Shown here: positions 10,157 through 28,363 of the stretch, in pieces
Layout of the letters: each line of letters begins with the position of its first letter
Position numbering within the stretch: the first letter of the stretch is position 1
From: Ettlia oleoabundans
Taxonomy: Eukaryota; Chlorophyta; Chlorophyceae; Chlamydomonadales
Direction: 5' to 3'
Assembly: GCA_019693395.1 (NCBI GenBank)
Contig: JAAMXP010001179.1
Coordinates: 9,742-56,013, forward strand
DNA: 46,272 nt
Translations under genes and position numbers: made by a program
Notes under the pieces: model-generated
Told to the model about the DNA's origin: nothing
The model's input: the letters and a program-made list of their open reading frames with translations, nothing else
The model's database searches: none

Positions 10157-13100
10157 CTATGCAGCAAGGCTCTGCTCGTATGCACCCCACCCCGCAGCCC
10201 GGTACTCCGCGGCAGCTGCGGCAGGGTCTGCTGCCTTGATCACGCCCCGCCCCACAATAATCACATCACTGCCGCGCTCGCCAATCACAGAGTCAGGCGT
10301 GTTGTACTGCTGCCCCAGCGCGTCGCCGCCAGCAGACAGCTGCACACCAGGAGTCATGTGGATCAGGCCCGGAAAACCCGGTCCGCACATCCAACTAGAC
10401 GGTGACACTGCATCAAAGGGTGGTTGGGGACCGTATTGAGGGGTGAGAGACGCGGGGAGTGGGTGGGGGGGTCCCAAGCCCCACCCTGACGGGGGTTAGG
10501 TTCTTGTGCGCATGCGGTGAGCAACACCATACAACCGTAAGGCACCCAGTGCAGGCAGCACAGGTACAATAAAGTCCCTACTGATCCTCATGTATCCCCT
10601 TGATGTATGCAGTGAAGCAGGGATTCAGCCTCACGGTTGCCGGACCTGAAGTCCACCGCTGAAGAAAGGCCAACCCACCCAGCCGTTAGCCGGCCAGGTC
10701 ATCAGCCACCCACCCGAGATGAATCCCATCACAAAGTCCTGGTTGGCCTGAGCAGCAGCGACCACCTGTTCAGTGTAGGTGCCCCGCGCCAGCGTGCCCT
10801 TGCTGCTCATCTCAGCCAGCAGCAACAGACCGCGACCCTTGGGCAGCCCAATCTGCATGTGATAGGCCAAAACAGCAGGCAGGGGTTGTTTCAAGCATGC
10901 GTGATTGAGTGGCAAAGGCGGAGTATGGTTGCGGTACGCGGATTTGTGAGTCGATGGGTACTCGGAAGCAGCCTCCCTCTTTGCTACGCTCAATGCACAT
11001 CAAGAAAGGACTCCAAACAGCCAGCAAGGACAACTGCCACCGCCAAACGACCACGGCTGCTCATTTGACTGACAGGCAGGCCGGCAGGTAACCAGACAGG
11101 CAGATGGTTGTGCACCTGCTTGAGACCGTCGATGATGCCAGGCCCGGGGACAAGGTGGGCGTTGGTGATGTCTGACCAGTCGGCAATCTTGTAGATGCCG
11201 CCACCATACTGCAAAAGCAGACAAGAGGCAAGCATTGCCGCTGTCAACTTGACTTTTCAAACAGCGCAGAGCATGATTCTAGCGACCATGTCGCATGTGC
11301 AACACTTTGCAGCGTTCTGCTCCTGCAGACCGACAAGCATATCTGTGTGCCGCCCACCTGCATCACCACCGTGTTGCCAATGTCGGCAAATTTACGGTCC
11401 TCAAATATCATAAAGTCTGCAACGGTAAACAGGAGAGAGCAAAGCGCTACTGTGGTGGTCCAACGCATACGAACTCAAAATGTGCAAGGCAAAGAGCAGC
11501 AAGCAGCGCACCCAACCCACCAGCACAGCACTAACCCATCCATAGCGGATTATGCTGCCTCCCACCCACCGTGCTTGTCTGCCAACGCCCGAAGCTGTGA
11601 AGCGTACTCATCGCTCCACTTGTCAAACACATCCACGTGTGTCTTGAACACACAAATGTGTGGCCCAACCTGCTTGGTGTCAATTAATTGCAGCGGTGGT
11701 GTCAGAGTCGAAGCATTCGTTTGCAGGCAGATTAGAAGGGACATGGCAGCGAAGGGTGGTTGGCATCCATGGTATACCTGGCCAGCCACAGCGAGGGAAA
11801 GATGCAGGGGGAGGATGGATGTGAATCAAATTGCACAAGTGAGAATGCTGTCATCGTAACAGTGGGTGTATCAACAGTGCGCGGAGGCGCTTGTCAGCCG
11901 AAAGATGGTTATCTTTGCATTCAATCACACAGCATTCTCGTTCATGTGGTACTGGTGCATGCGGAATCGCACAAGTGTGCACAATGCAGAGGATCAAGAC
12001 CCGAAAGGGTGGGCGAGCTGTCATCGCAATGGTGGGTGTATCAGCACAGCGCACAGTACGGCGCTTGTCAGCTCCGAAAGATGGTTAACTTTGCATTCAA
12101 TCACCCAGCTCTTCGCCTCCCTTTGATTTGCAAGAAATGGGCAACAGAACAAGTGTGCATCACACTAAGAGATTTGCAAGAAATGGGCAACAGAACAAGT
12201 GTGCATCACACTAAGAGAAAAGGCCATCGTAGGGGCTGGGCTGTCATCGCAAGGGTAGGTGTATCAGCAGAGCGGCCCTGTTGTGGGCGCTAATCAGCTC
12301 CGAAAGATGGTTAACTTTGCATTCAATCATCCAGCACAGCCCATGGTGCTATGCACGTGTGTGGTTTGGAATGCGATGCTTATAACTGGGCGAGGTAGTG
12401 CAATACTAGCGCAACACAATATTCAAGTGGGGGAGCTGGAAGAAAGCGGCAGGGCAGGCGGGCAGTGGCACATGGAAACGTGGTCGGGTGGGACACACCT
12501 TTCCTGCAAGCTCAAGCATCTCCTCCACGGTGGCCACATCAGCAGCCACTGCACCCCACCAAAACAAGGAGCATGACATCAATAAAGGATTAAGAAGCAG
12601 CCAGGGGCCGGCATGGTTGATAGCCTGCAAGCCGGCTGCTGAAGAGGGCACTGCCGGTGTCCACAGCGCACAACCACTAGTTGACTGCCTGCCCTCTCCC
12701 TACCAGAGAGGTTGGTCTTCTTCCGTGCCATGAGCTCAAATAGCTTACGACCAAGCGGATTTTGCGCAAACGCAGCACGCTCCTCGTACCGCATGCTGCA
12801 CAGCAATCAAGTTGGAGGGGCAGTTATGTGCACGCCGAGCCCACGATGCATCCTAGCAAATGCGTCAGCGTTAGCCAATGTGAAGAACGTGCAAGGCAGC
12901 AGCATCCCATGTAGGATTGAAGATGTCCCTGGCTAAGCGCGGGCACCGCTAATATGAAAACGGTGCCCGACTAGTTTGCAGCTTTAGCAAGGGATAGTAA
13001 ATGTGGCAGAGGTCTCTTCAGCAAAAGGCCACTGCAGTCCGCAAGGGTTGCCACCTCCACTGCTTTTCCAATGCCATGGTTCATGAAACGTGCGTAGTAC

Positions 13101-15177
13101 AGATATACAGCATGCTCCCAACTGCCAAACCAGGACATAACAATCGATCTATAAAACGCGCGTGCTGCCCGCTTTCTAGTTCACTGCAAGCTAGTTGCCT
13201 CACCGCTTCGGCTTGGGCGGCGCCGCTCTTGCTGCAGGAATGACGCCCGGCTTGTCTGTCTGGTTGTCAGCAATGAACTGCCGCACCTTTGCCGCCACAT
13301 CGGCGGTCACCAGGCCATGGCGCACAAGGATATCAAGGATGTAGCTGCAGGACAGAACAAGCGCAACAAACCAGGCAAATTAGCATCAACATACAGAAGG
13401 GAGGCACAGGAGAACTTCAGCACTTGAACGCCAACTTTTGGTTCCAACACACCTGAAATCACACAGGACAGTCCTATTGCAGGACACAGCGATGCCATTG
13501 CGACGGATGCCCATGGCACGAAAGCAGGGGGTCAGCAGTTACAGAAGCCACACACCTTAGCGTGAAAGCAGAATGCAGCTGCAGCCCCTGCGACGCCAGC
13601 CGTGCACGACCGCCCTGCTCTCGGTCAATCAGCACCACAACATCGCTCACTTTCAGCCCCTCCTTCTGCACAGCAGTCAAGTAGATGCAACGAAGGGCAC
13701 AACTGGAGTGCGCAATTGGCAGAAGCCCAATGAACACGTGCTGTGATGGCAGTTTAAAGCCCGGCAGCACTTTAGGACAAAGTAACACCACGAGGATTTC
13801 ATAATAAGAGCGGTAACCCAGCGCACCAACACACCTGTGAGCTGCATGACAACTTGTGCATGAAATTGCAAGGATATGTTACAGCACCAAAGGGTAGCCG
13901 TAATGACACGTCTCAGCTCACCTCCAGCGGCTCCACCGTCTCCTGCACGCTCATGCCACTGGTCACCAGGTCCTCAACAATCAGGCAGCGCTGTCCCGGG
14001 GTGAACGCACCCTCAATTGCCTTCTTGGTTCCGTAATCCTTCACCTCCTTCCTGCAAGGGGCATGTGGCTGAGGTGGTGCAACCTTTACTTTGTGCGCGA
14101 GCAACAAAGTGCCAGTTCCCTTATAGAGGTACGGGGCCGTCCAAAGTGTGACAGTGTGACAGTGAGAAAACAACGTTAACAGTGCTCCAATGGCTGACAG
14201 GCGGTTAAGGGGCAAGGAAACCAGCCAGGCGGCAACCATTGCATTTGCTGCCACTAACCATACCTACGCATGAGCATGGGTGTGCCATGCAGTGCCGACA
14301 TGCAAGTGGCGATGGGCAGTGCGGTGTAGGGCACACCGCACATAACGTCAAACTCTGTGTCCTTCACACGGTCCCACATCGCCTCTGTACTTGCAGGCCA
14401 ATTGGGGTAAGGGCAGGGAAACAAAGCAACTTGGTGGGAGGTGGTATGTTTGCAGCCTGCCCTGCACCGAGCGCCAGTCTTGCTGCTGAGGCTTGCGGTA
14501 CAAGGAGAAAAAACACCTTGCAGCGCCACACATTCCACTTCCACATCGCAGCGTACGCTCGTGATGCACCCACCCGCCACTCGATGCAGGATGTCTGGGT
14601 ATGACACAATGATGCGAAGGTCCACGTAAACGGGAGACATCAACCCGCTCTTCAGCTTGAACTCGCCAAACTTGACCGCCTGACGTAGAGGGTGGCGTGA
14701 TGCTGGTTGTCAGCGGGGGACATTCAAGGCAGCATGCCTGTGGTTCTGTTTTGCTCAAACAGCCGAGCACCTTGCCGCGGCGTGCTTGATCACCAGTAAC
14801 TATATGCCATGGCTGGCATTGTCATGAAGGGATAGGCGTCATTGACTACAGTTTCAGGTGAGGCACTGAGATGCAAAGTGGTGTGCTGCTACCGACAGGA
14901 CGCCCTGTGCTGTGGTCACCTGAATTTCGTGCAGCTTTAGGACAAGTGCTTCATAGTCAGCCTCTGAAACAGAGCCAGTCTGCAGGACCACAACATACAG
15001 AGCCATACACGGCAGAGAATCAGATCGGGGCCCTTGCCTAGCTGCCGCCAACTGCCGCCGATTTGCAGTCGGCGGCGGAGCGCCTCCCCTGCCCAACACA
15101 ACACGCGATTGCTACGCAGGTGCTTTTCGATGCTGCCCCAAGGAGACGTTACTTACGGCTGGCGGCACCGTCGTCAT
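10157..15177 (-). CDS. UMPS: UMP synthase (orotate phosphoribosyltransferase-OMP decarboxylase fusion)
   Basis: Fourteen exons: 15177-15157, 14979-14920, 14679-14574, 14384-14264, 14051-13922, 13665-13556, 13344-13204, 12795-12704, 12548-12499, 11669-11570, 11416-11358, 11208-11116, 10852-10714, 10407-10157. Phases close to 490 residues, the usual length of the plant and animal fusion. The N-terminal half makes OMP from orotate and [24 protein letters not shown], then the PRPP loop [10 protein letters not shown] at 128-137. The C-terminal half decarboxylates OMP to [33 protein letters not shown], catalytic [13 protein letters not shown] with Asp317, Lys319 and Asp322, ending [19 protein letters not shown] and IIVGRGV. 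This completes de novo pyrimidine synthesis. The start gives the family length, but the frame stays open upstream to an ATG at 15417. One intron holds a large tandem repeat. The divergent neighbour begins 356 bp away. Confidence 0.95.
11849..12332. repeat. Tandem repeat (about 170-bp unit) inside a UMP synthase intron
   Basis: Imperfect copies begin at 11849, 12018 and 12241, each starting CTGTCATCG and later containing CGAAAGATGGTTA and TTTGCATTCAATCA. The third copy is partial. The middle copy carries an exact 46-bp internal duplication, 12125-12170 and 12171-12216. The array fills much of the 830-bp intron between exons 12499 and 11669. No coding potential or terminal inverted repeats were seen, so it reads as a minisatellite. 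Confidence 0.85.
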
Positions 15178-15532
15178 CCTGCTGGCGGCTGTAGTCCCCG
15201 TTTGAAATCTGTAGGTGCCTCGAGATATGCTTGGAGCCTTAGCGCCTGCTGTCGGCGCTGGATGGCGCAGGGGTTGTTTGATCGAAGGTGATGGGGAGGC
15301 TGGAACTACTTTGTGAGACTTTGACGCAGCGCACTTCATCCACCCATGCAGTTTTAGTGTTGGATAGTTTGAACAAGAGTGCTGGGGGCACGGGAGCGCA
15401 CGCACATATGCATGCATGAGTTGGAAAACTGCCTATATGATGACGCGCCATGGCGCCTTGTAAATACTAAAGCCGGAATAAGAACGTTATAACGATCTGT
15501 ATTTGTGATTGGCGTTTGCTGGCGGAGCCAAA
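15178..15532. promoter_or_regulatory. Divergent promoter region between UMPS and DPH6-like gene
   Basis: The two start codons are 356 bp apart and point away from each other, so both promoters must lie here or overlap the first exons. A minus-strand frame continuous with UMPS remains open through most of it (15417-15178). No TATA box is obvious. Confidence 0.5.
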
Positions 15533-18500
15533 ATGAAAGTGGTCGCGCTTGTAAGGTGAGGCCGAAGCCACTTGAGGAGGGCAGCAGCTAAGCAAGTATG
15601 GGCTGGACGTCATGTAGGTTGCCATAATTTGCGCCAAGCTAACATCAGCCATCAGGTTGCTGGATGCGCCCCGCCACCGCTGCCGTTGCCGCTGCCTCTA
15701 ATGGATGTGTTGTACTTGCCTGTTCTGCAGTGGCGGCAAAGACTCATGCTACAACATGGTCCTGTGCAAAAAGTATGGCCACGAGGTGCGGGATGGTGGG
15801 CATGTTGGGGTGTGGGGAATCCATCATGGATAGGGCAGCATGGGACATGGCTGGCGTGCATGCGGAGTGTGCGTTTCCGGCGATGCAGTTGCACCAGACT
15901 ATGGTGTCGCCTACTACCCCAGCACACAGCCGTACACAACCACTCACAATTGCTGAGAGCGTATTTACCAGCCAGTACCCAGTTCGCCGACATGCTATTG
16001 CTTCGCACCAATCTAACCCTAACCCTACCTGGTCCCAACCCAACACCCCATTCTGTGGCAGATTGTGGCGCTAGCCAACCTGCTGCCAGCTCAACGTGAG
16101 ACACATGACCTCGACAGCTACATGTATCAGACGGTGGGCCACCAGCTTATCGTCGCCTACGCACACTGCATGGACCTGCCGCTCTACCGCCGCTCAATCA
16201 CAGGCCGCTCGGCTGATCAGGTGCGATAGAGAGAGAGGCAGGAATGGGCCAGGGACTGCATGCATCATCGCTGTATATTACAACCTTATCATGGCTCGGT
16301 CTGCACCTACATATGTGTATCAGCTGGGCAGCGCCCCTGCTTGCTTGCCCGGCGGCCCCATGTCCCCACCTCAGCCAACGCTTGGCGCCCGCTCCACTCC
16401 TTTGAATCAGTAACACCCCTCCCCCCCTCCCCACGCCAACTGTCTCTGACACATACTTCCTTGGAGGGCCTTGTTCTGCAGCGATTGGTGTACGAAGACA
16501 CGGAGGGGGATGAGGTGGAGGATCTGTACTGCCTGCTGGCTTACGTGAAGAGGGCCCACCCGGACATAACAGCAGTCGCCTCTGGAGCCATCGCCTCAGG
16601 TGGGAGGGGGCAGGGGTTTGAGCGTGGGCTTCAGTGTTGATGCGCATGCGGGAACATTTAGGGTTCCAAGTCAGTAGCGTGAATGCGAGTGTGGGGTGCG
16701 GGTGTCTGCTCAGATCATAACGGCGCACGCCAAGTCAGGGCAATGAACCAAACTACCCTGACAGCTCCCATGCCTGTCCTCCACCTCACACTTGTTTCCA
16801 CATGCAGACTACCAGCGCACGCGGGTGGAGCGGGTGTGCGCTCGCCTGGGCCTCGTCTCTCTGGCCTACCTCTGGCACCAGCCGCAGGTGAGAAGCGCGG
16901 CCAGCAAACCCAGCCACCCAGGTGACGCCGCCTGCTGTCACCGGCGTCTACCTCACGCTAGGCGTTTCAGGTTGTCAGAAGGCTTCCCTATATTGTCCTA
17001 TGAACTGGCTTCTTTCCTCTGCATTGTGTCATCCTGCAGGCAGCGCTGCTGCGGCGCATGATTGATGCTGGGATCGATGCCATCCTTGTCAAGATTGCGG
17101 CGGCAGGGCTTACTCCTGCCAAGCACTTAGGCGCGCACCTGGCCTCCCTGCCAGCACAGGCAAGCCATGCCGGCTGCAGATGCCACACTGCCACATGCGG
17201 CCTGGTGGGCTGCGTTCGCTGCTGCTCAGAAGGATTGCTGAGCCACTTGCATTGGCCAAGGTGAGTGGCAGGCAGCGGCAGCGGTTTGCTCAGCGATCCG
17301 TTCAGTCCCCCAATCCTGTCCTTGTTCAACCGTCCTTGCCACCGTCCGGCTGGGCCCGTGCGATTGACATTGATTTTTCCTGTGCAGTACAATAATCCTT
17401 CCCTTGCCCAACATGTTGCAGCTGCATGCTCTGCGCCGCCTGTACGGCAGCAACGTGTGCGGAGAGGGCGGGGAGTATGAGAGCTTGACTCTGGACTGCC
17501 CGTCCCTCTTTACTCACGGCCGTATCCAGCTGGACAGCTGGCAGGCAGTGACTGTATCAGCTGACAGCCTGGCACCAGTGGCGCTACTTCACCCCACTGC
17601 CTTTCATGTGGAAGAAAGGGAACCAGGACTTGGGGCAGCTGGAGCGGTAGCAGCAGATGGAGGGGGAGCAGCTGGAGTGGGTGCAGGTGGAGGGGCAGCG
17701 GTAATCGAGGTGCCACCCGATTGGTTGCCGGGCACGGCACTGCAAGCAGGCAATCAAGCTAGTGGTACAGCGGTGGCAGATGCGCAGGCAGAGGCAGCCA
17801 TGGATGTGCAGCTCAGCGTGGTGGATGGCTGCGGCTACTGCTCCCTGACAGCCAGCGTGGTGCCAGCTGGTGGTATTATCAATCTGGACCCGGCCAGCTC
17901 AGCAGGCACAGCAGCTGCGCTGTCTGCAGCACTCAAGGCCGTGTCAAGTGCCCTGCCCGCTCTTGGCCTTCAGTGGGCCGCCAGCCTATTCGTGCACCTG
18001 TATGTGCCTTCCATGGCGCAGTTTGGGGCAGCCAACGCCGTATATGCCTCGTTCCTGCCTGCCATCAACCCGCCCTCACGCGCCACGGTGCAGCTCAGCG
18101 GCGGCAGCGGGCTATCACTTGTGGTGGAGGTTCTATTTGCCAGGTGAGCGGGTATGAAGCCTGTTAATGGCATAAAACAGGGAAAAGGAGAGGGGATGGG
18201 ATGGGAGGGAAGCCTGACAGCATGATGTGTTATGCTTCAACAGTTGGAGGAGTGTGGGAGGGTCCCAGCGGAGCTCATATGTTTGCCCTGTGGCATTTTG
18301 TGGTCGCAGCTTTTGTCCCTTCATGTGAGGTGACAGCAGGTTGTGGCATGCTATCTCAGCCAGTCTCTCCAGCGCTGCTCCATTCACAATCATTCAGCTG
18401 TTATGCATGCAGGCAGGCACAGGGGCGGCGAGTGCTGCATGTGCAGAGCATCAGCGAGTGGGCTCCCTCATGCATCGGCCCCTACAGCCAGGCAACCTGC

Positions 18501-20352
18501 CACCAGGGCCTGGCGCTGTTTGCGGGGCAGGTGAGCAGCTGGCTTTTGTTTTCGTTTGGGGCCAATGGGGTTGGTGGCAGGTAGGGAAACTTGGCTCCTT
18601 TTGCCTCGAATGCATAAAACGTTTGTGGCATGGTGAACCTTGAGAAGCTGATGCAAGGCCGCCGGTGGGCTATTGACTGTGTTTCCATAAAGCTCCTGTT
18701 ACTCGCACCGAGTGTCCTGGGGCTTTTCCCTTGCTTGCCCATTGGATATTGCAGCCCCAGTGGCTGGCAAGCCGGGAATGCAGCTTCTTTTCCGCATGTG
18801 GGGTGGAACATGCACAACAACCCAACCTGCGGTGGCTTGCCTCTGCTTCGGCTGATTGTCCCCTTGCTCTGGCTGGGGCTGCAGATAGCTCTGGATCCGC
18901 CCACCATGGGTATTGTGGGAGGCGGCATCGATGCGCAGTGCATGCGCTGCCTGCTGAGGTGCCGCTAGCTGCATGATCCCGGCAACTCCTGCATGTCGCA
19001 AGATAGTTCTGACTGCGCACCGGGGTGTGGTGGGGCAAAACATATTGTCCGCTGCAACCTGTCGGATCACCAATGCTGGACCTGGTACTTGGCATTGCTT
19101 TCTTCACTTTGCTTCACTATCACAACCATCGTTGCCCCCCCCCGCCCCATTCCACCCACTGCAACCCACCACCACGACCATGGCACTCCTTAGGCTCCCT
19201 TCATACGTTTGTGCTGTGCAGCTGCCAGCGGGTGGCTGTTGCGGTGCGGACCGACCTGGCGCAGAGCCTGCTGTGGTGCACCATCTACTGCTCTGAGGCA
19301 GCAGGAGCCCATGGGCCCCAGCGTGCAGCGGCGCATTTGGAGGCTTTCCTGCAGGGCCGGCTAGACACCTCCACACTTGAGGGGACAAAACAACATAAAC
19401 AAGAGGTCAAGGAGGGCGACAGCGAGGGAGGAGAGGAGGAGGAGGAGGAGGAGGAGGAAGAGAGCCATTTGGATGATTACCTGCGGCCACCCGCCATGAA
19501 CCGCCACTGGCAACCTCTGCTCACCTTTGTGACATTACCGGAGTTGCCACGCGGGTAAGAACTGAGGCACAACTGCTGAGGACAGTACCATACCACGCAA
19601 TGGACGTGTGTACATAGGCTGCAGCTGGAGTCCGGGATTATACGCAGCAGCACGTGCGGGATTAAGGCTGGCCTCGTTTGCTTGCTGCATCGGAAACAAG
19701 CCTTGTATGGCTGCCCACCAGATTGCTTTGGTGGTCCGGGGCTGCGTGCCTGCTGATAGACCATGTTCCAACGCTGCGCAGGGTGCTAGTTGAGGTGCAA
19801 CCTGTGGCGTTTGTGGTGGATGAAAGCCTGGCAGAAGACAGCAGCAGCAGCAGCGATGAAGAGGAGGAGGCAGCAGAGCAGCCGCAACATAAAAAAGCAG
19901 CGGCATTAGCGGCGCGTCCGAGAGGCAGCACCATGCCTGGTTGGATCGGCAGGGTGCAGCAGCGCAGCGGGAGCAGCAGCAGCATGCTATGGTCCCCCGG
20001 CAGGCTGTGCAGGGTGCAGGCTTGGGTGGCGGTTGAGCAGGAGGGCCGCAGTGCATCAGTTGATTGGCAGCAGGCGGTGCAGGATGCAGCTACTGAGTTG
20101 GCAGCAGGGGTAGAGGCTGCTGGGCTGGCAGCTGCTGATGTGGCAGCTTGCAAGGTGTACTGCCTCTCTGGCCTGCTGGGTCCCCAGGGGCAGCAGCAGC
20201 CCGCTCAAGCCTTGACCGTAGAAGTGCTTCGAGAGGCAGTGGCAGCGGCGCTACCGGACGTGCAGCCGGCAGTGGTGCCGGTGGCAGCTGTCGGCACCAG
20301 CCCGGCAGCCGACTGCGGTGTGTTAATGGAGTTGATGGCGGCCTGGGGATAG
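15533..20352 (+). CDS. DPH6: Diphthine-ammonia ligase (DPH6) with C-terminal RidA/YjgF domains
   Basis: Eleven exons: 15533-15555, 15731-15785, 16062-16220, 16482-16599, 16808-16887, 17040-17159, 17422-18143, 18413-18530, 18885-18958, 19222-19554, 19782-20352. Phases close to 790 residues. DPH6 amidates diphthine on elongation factor 2 using ATP and ammonium. The ATP-pyrophosphatase loop MKVVALV|SGGKDSCYNMVL is split by an intron after the 23-nt first exon. GRSADQ, ASGAIASDYQRTRVERVC, LGLVSLAYLW and CGEGGEYESLTLDCP follow in family order. The first RidA-like domain contains IGPYSQA (about 445); a second follows from about residue 600. These fusions are standard in eukaryotic DPH6. Between the RidA domains is a run of about ten Glu. 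The intron after 17159 appears to use a GC donor. An alternative with GT at 17261 and acceptor at 17387 adds 45 residues but breaks the conserved spacing. Confidence 0.93.
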
Positions 20353-20562
20353 ACTACCGCATGGTTAATCGTAGATTATTTAGTCTGTCCATGTTTAGGC
20401 AGCCAAAGCGTCAACAGGCGTTCACAGTATACAATCAACTCCTTTTGGAACAATACTCGAATACTCAAGAAGTTAGTTTGGGTGCATTAGTGTACAAGGA
20501 ACAGATTTGGGCTACCAGTGCAGCATAACGACAAACCCATATCTAGCTGCAAACCCTGTTCA

Positions 20563-26280
<5,718 letters not shown>

Positions 26281-28363
26281 ATCTCCGTGCTGCAAGTTCG
26301 AGGGGCGTGCACAGGTTGCGTCTGATCGCCTGCCTCTCGGTGCCCTCGACACCGACCTAGCGGCAGAAGGATGACATGCAAAGGTGCCGATCACACTCCG
26401 AAACCCTCAAAGCCGTCCCCGGCACAACAGAAGGTGACAATGCTGAGCTGGAGCTCCAGGTGTACTTGCGTGCTGCGGGCAGCGATCATTTACCCTGGCA
26501 ATTAACCTCGTTATAATTGCTGTAACTTGAGGCATACCGGTGCAATATGCCCCACTTCGAAATCCAACACCTGCTGTGAATTTGCTGCTGGTAAAACCAC
26601 CACCACACAGACGGGCCCAAGGGGGCCGCAGTAAGCAGCAGAAACAGCTGGTAGGACGCCGCCTCGGAGAAGAGGGTGGTTTGTCCTAGAGTGGCATAGG
26701 CGGCACCCACGGCACGTGTGGCGGGCGGCGGCAACTGCACAGTAGCTTTACTAGCAAACTACTAGCTGCAGTTTGGCATGCCAGTGCTGGGCCTGATGAC
26801 GAACGCCTGTCAGCGATCGGCATGCCTGGTGCAGTCGTGCCTTGCTGAAGCCCATTATGACGAGGCAAGAGGGTGACACATTCGCTTTGTGACTTTCTTA
26901 ATTTTTTTAAATGAACAATTTGGCTTTGCTGGCACCGTTGCTCAAGAGCCTGTTTGGCTGCTTTGCTCGGTTGCAGAAGGAATGTGCTTGGGCCATTGAG
27001 CAGCTGCGGCGCTGCTGTGAGAAGATAGGCAAGGACAGCCTGCATTGCAGCTTTCCTAATCGTGGCGGCAGCGGCGGCAGTACAGAGCAGGCAGGTGAAG
27101 GGCAGCCTGAACAAGCACTGCCGAGCACCACAGGACAGGCACATGATGCCCTTGCAGCTGGCACGCAAAGACAAAGTGAGCCAGCTGTTGAAGAAATACA
27201 GCAGCCGGGGAGCATGGGCGAAGTGCAGCAGGGGACAACTCTGCAGCAACAGCGGCAGCATGAGCTTCACCCGCAGCAGCAGGAGCAACCGCCGTAACTA
27301 GCACGACTGCAAGAAGCTTAGAGCGGAAATGCGCCACTTGCGCCAGCCAGCGGCAACATCAGGAAACAACCTAAGGAGCACCTGGTGGTGTGGATCTCTC
27401 AGTCACATTGGCCACAACTGCGAGGAGAGGCGTATTGTTGCAAAAGCACAGATGCATCCACCAGCTGTGTTGCCCCTGCTGTTTCCTTCTTCTTCTTCTC
27501 TTCGTCTTGTTCTTCTTGTTTGTTTCCTCTTGGCTGGACGCTGCGTCATCTCTTGTGCAACCATACTCGCGCTGAAACTGGTGCTGTGTTATGCTCAAAA
27601 GGTGAAAACAGTACCAGCTGACCTTGGCGACAGGTGGGGCAAGATCGGCGGACGGTGCTGAGCTGTCACGTCGAGGCGACGTTGTGCTTGGGAGCATGGA
27701 GTGTCGGCAGCACCCCGCTTGGCAAGTCAGTTCTTGGCAGACGCATGGCTCACTCAAACACGGGAGCGGCCTGGAGTGCACTTTGTCTCCGGAACTCCGC
27801 TGCTGCAACAACAGACAGCAAAGGTGTTTTCGTTGCGTTATTGGTGTCGAACGATTTGCCACCTCTCTCAAACCTAAACTCGACACCGCTCCTTGGTGAA
27901 ACTGCACGAGCTGCAGTAACACCCAGCAAACAATCGAGTTCAGGCGTGTTGAGTCGCCACACCAGGGAGGTTATTGACATGGGATCATTAGGATGCGGCT
28001 AGCAGCGCCCTTTTGGTTGCGGATACTGTAACCTTGGCCACTGCCGCTTCCTGCCGCCTGTCACCAGCAGCATTGCGCTGCCAAGCCATAGCAGAGGGGG
28101 AGGCATGGAAGGGAAGACGTATACGCCCCTGCGCCTGGAGTACATCAGTGAGACGCACGCACGCCGCCTCCTGTTTGCAAAGGCAAGGAACGCAAGCATT
28201 CTGCTGGAGGGGCCTTGCAACCATTCTTGACATCGGCGTGTGTCCCCTCCCTCCGCCAGCTGTCCTGCCCTTGCTGTCCATGTCTGTTGCAGAGAGCAGC
28301 AGGAGCCTTGGCTTGGGCACTCCTCCTTTGGGAAGCATTTGAACAGTGAGTGTTGCAGCGAAA
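26281..28363. other. 2.1-kb region between divergent PCCB and lipase genes
   Basis: Contains the promoters of both neighbours. A plus-strand ATG frame at 26911-27297 (128 codons, Gln-rich tail, helical start) could be a small gene, but it has no recognisable domain and is mirrored by long shadow frames. A TTCTTC-rich pyrimidine tract lies at about 27481-27531. The minus-strand frame over 27371-27922 and the plus frame at 27634-28002 show no motif. The lipase may have an unseen 5' exon in the last few hundred bases. Confidence 0.35.
26911..27297 (+). CDS. Doubtful small Gln-rich protein
   Basis: Not recognised. A single uninterrupted frame of 128 codons starts at an ATG in an A/T-rich context. 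It begins with a hydrophobic then amphipathic stretch (MNNLALLAPLLKSLFGCF) and ends in a Gln/Glu-rich, disordered tail (QQQRQHELHPQQQEQPP). No domain, no splice evidence and no neighbouring family support. Gln-rich frames arise readily from CAG-rich DNA in this genome, so this may be noise. Confidence 0.2.
   Translation: MNNLALLAPLLKSLFGCFARLQKECAWAIEQLRRCCEKIGKDSLHCSFPNRGGSGGSTEQAGEGQPEQALPSTTGQAHDALAAGTQRQSEPAVEEIQQPGSMGEVQQGTTLQQQRQHELHPQQQEQPP

Noticed and set aside
11760..12293. 177-codon plus-strand frame
   Set aside because: Generated by the tandem repeat inside the UMP synthase intron; repeats of Cys/His words only reflect the repeat unit.
16012..16029. CTAACCCTAACCCTA resembling a telomere repeat
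   Set aside because: Only about two units, inside a DPH6 intron; chance or remnant, and not the TTTTAGGG or TTTAGGG type usual in green algae and plants.
19535..20153. Long Cys/Ser-rich minus-strand frames
   Set aside because: Mirror images of the Ala/Gln-rich RidA-domain exon of the DPH6 gene.
26686..27288. 200-codon Leu-rich minus-strand frame
   Set aside because: Reverse reading of CAG-rich sequence; no motif, no splice logic.
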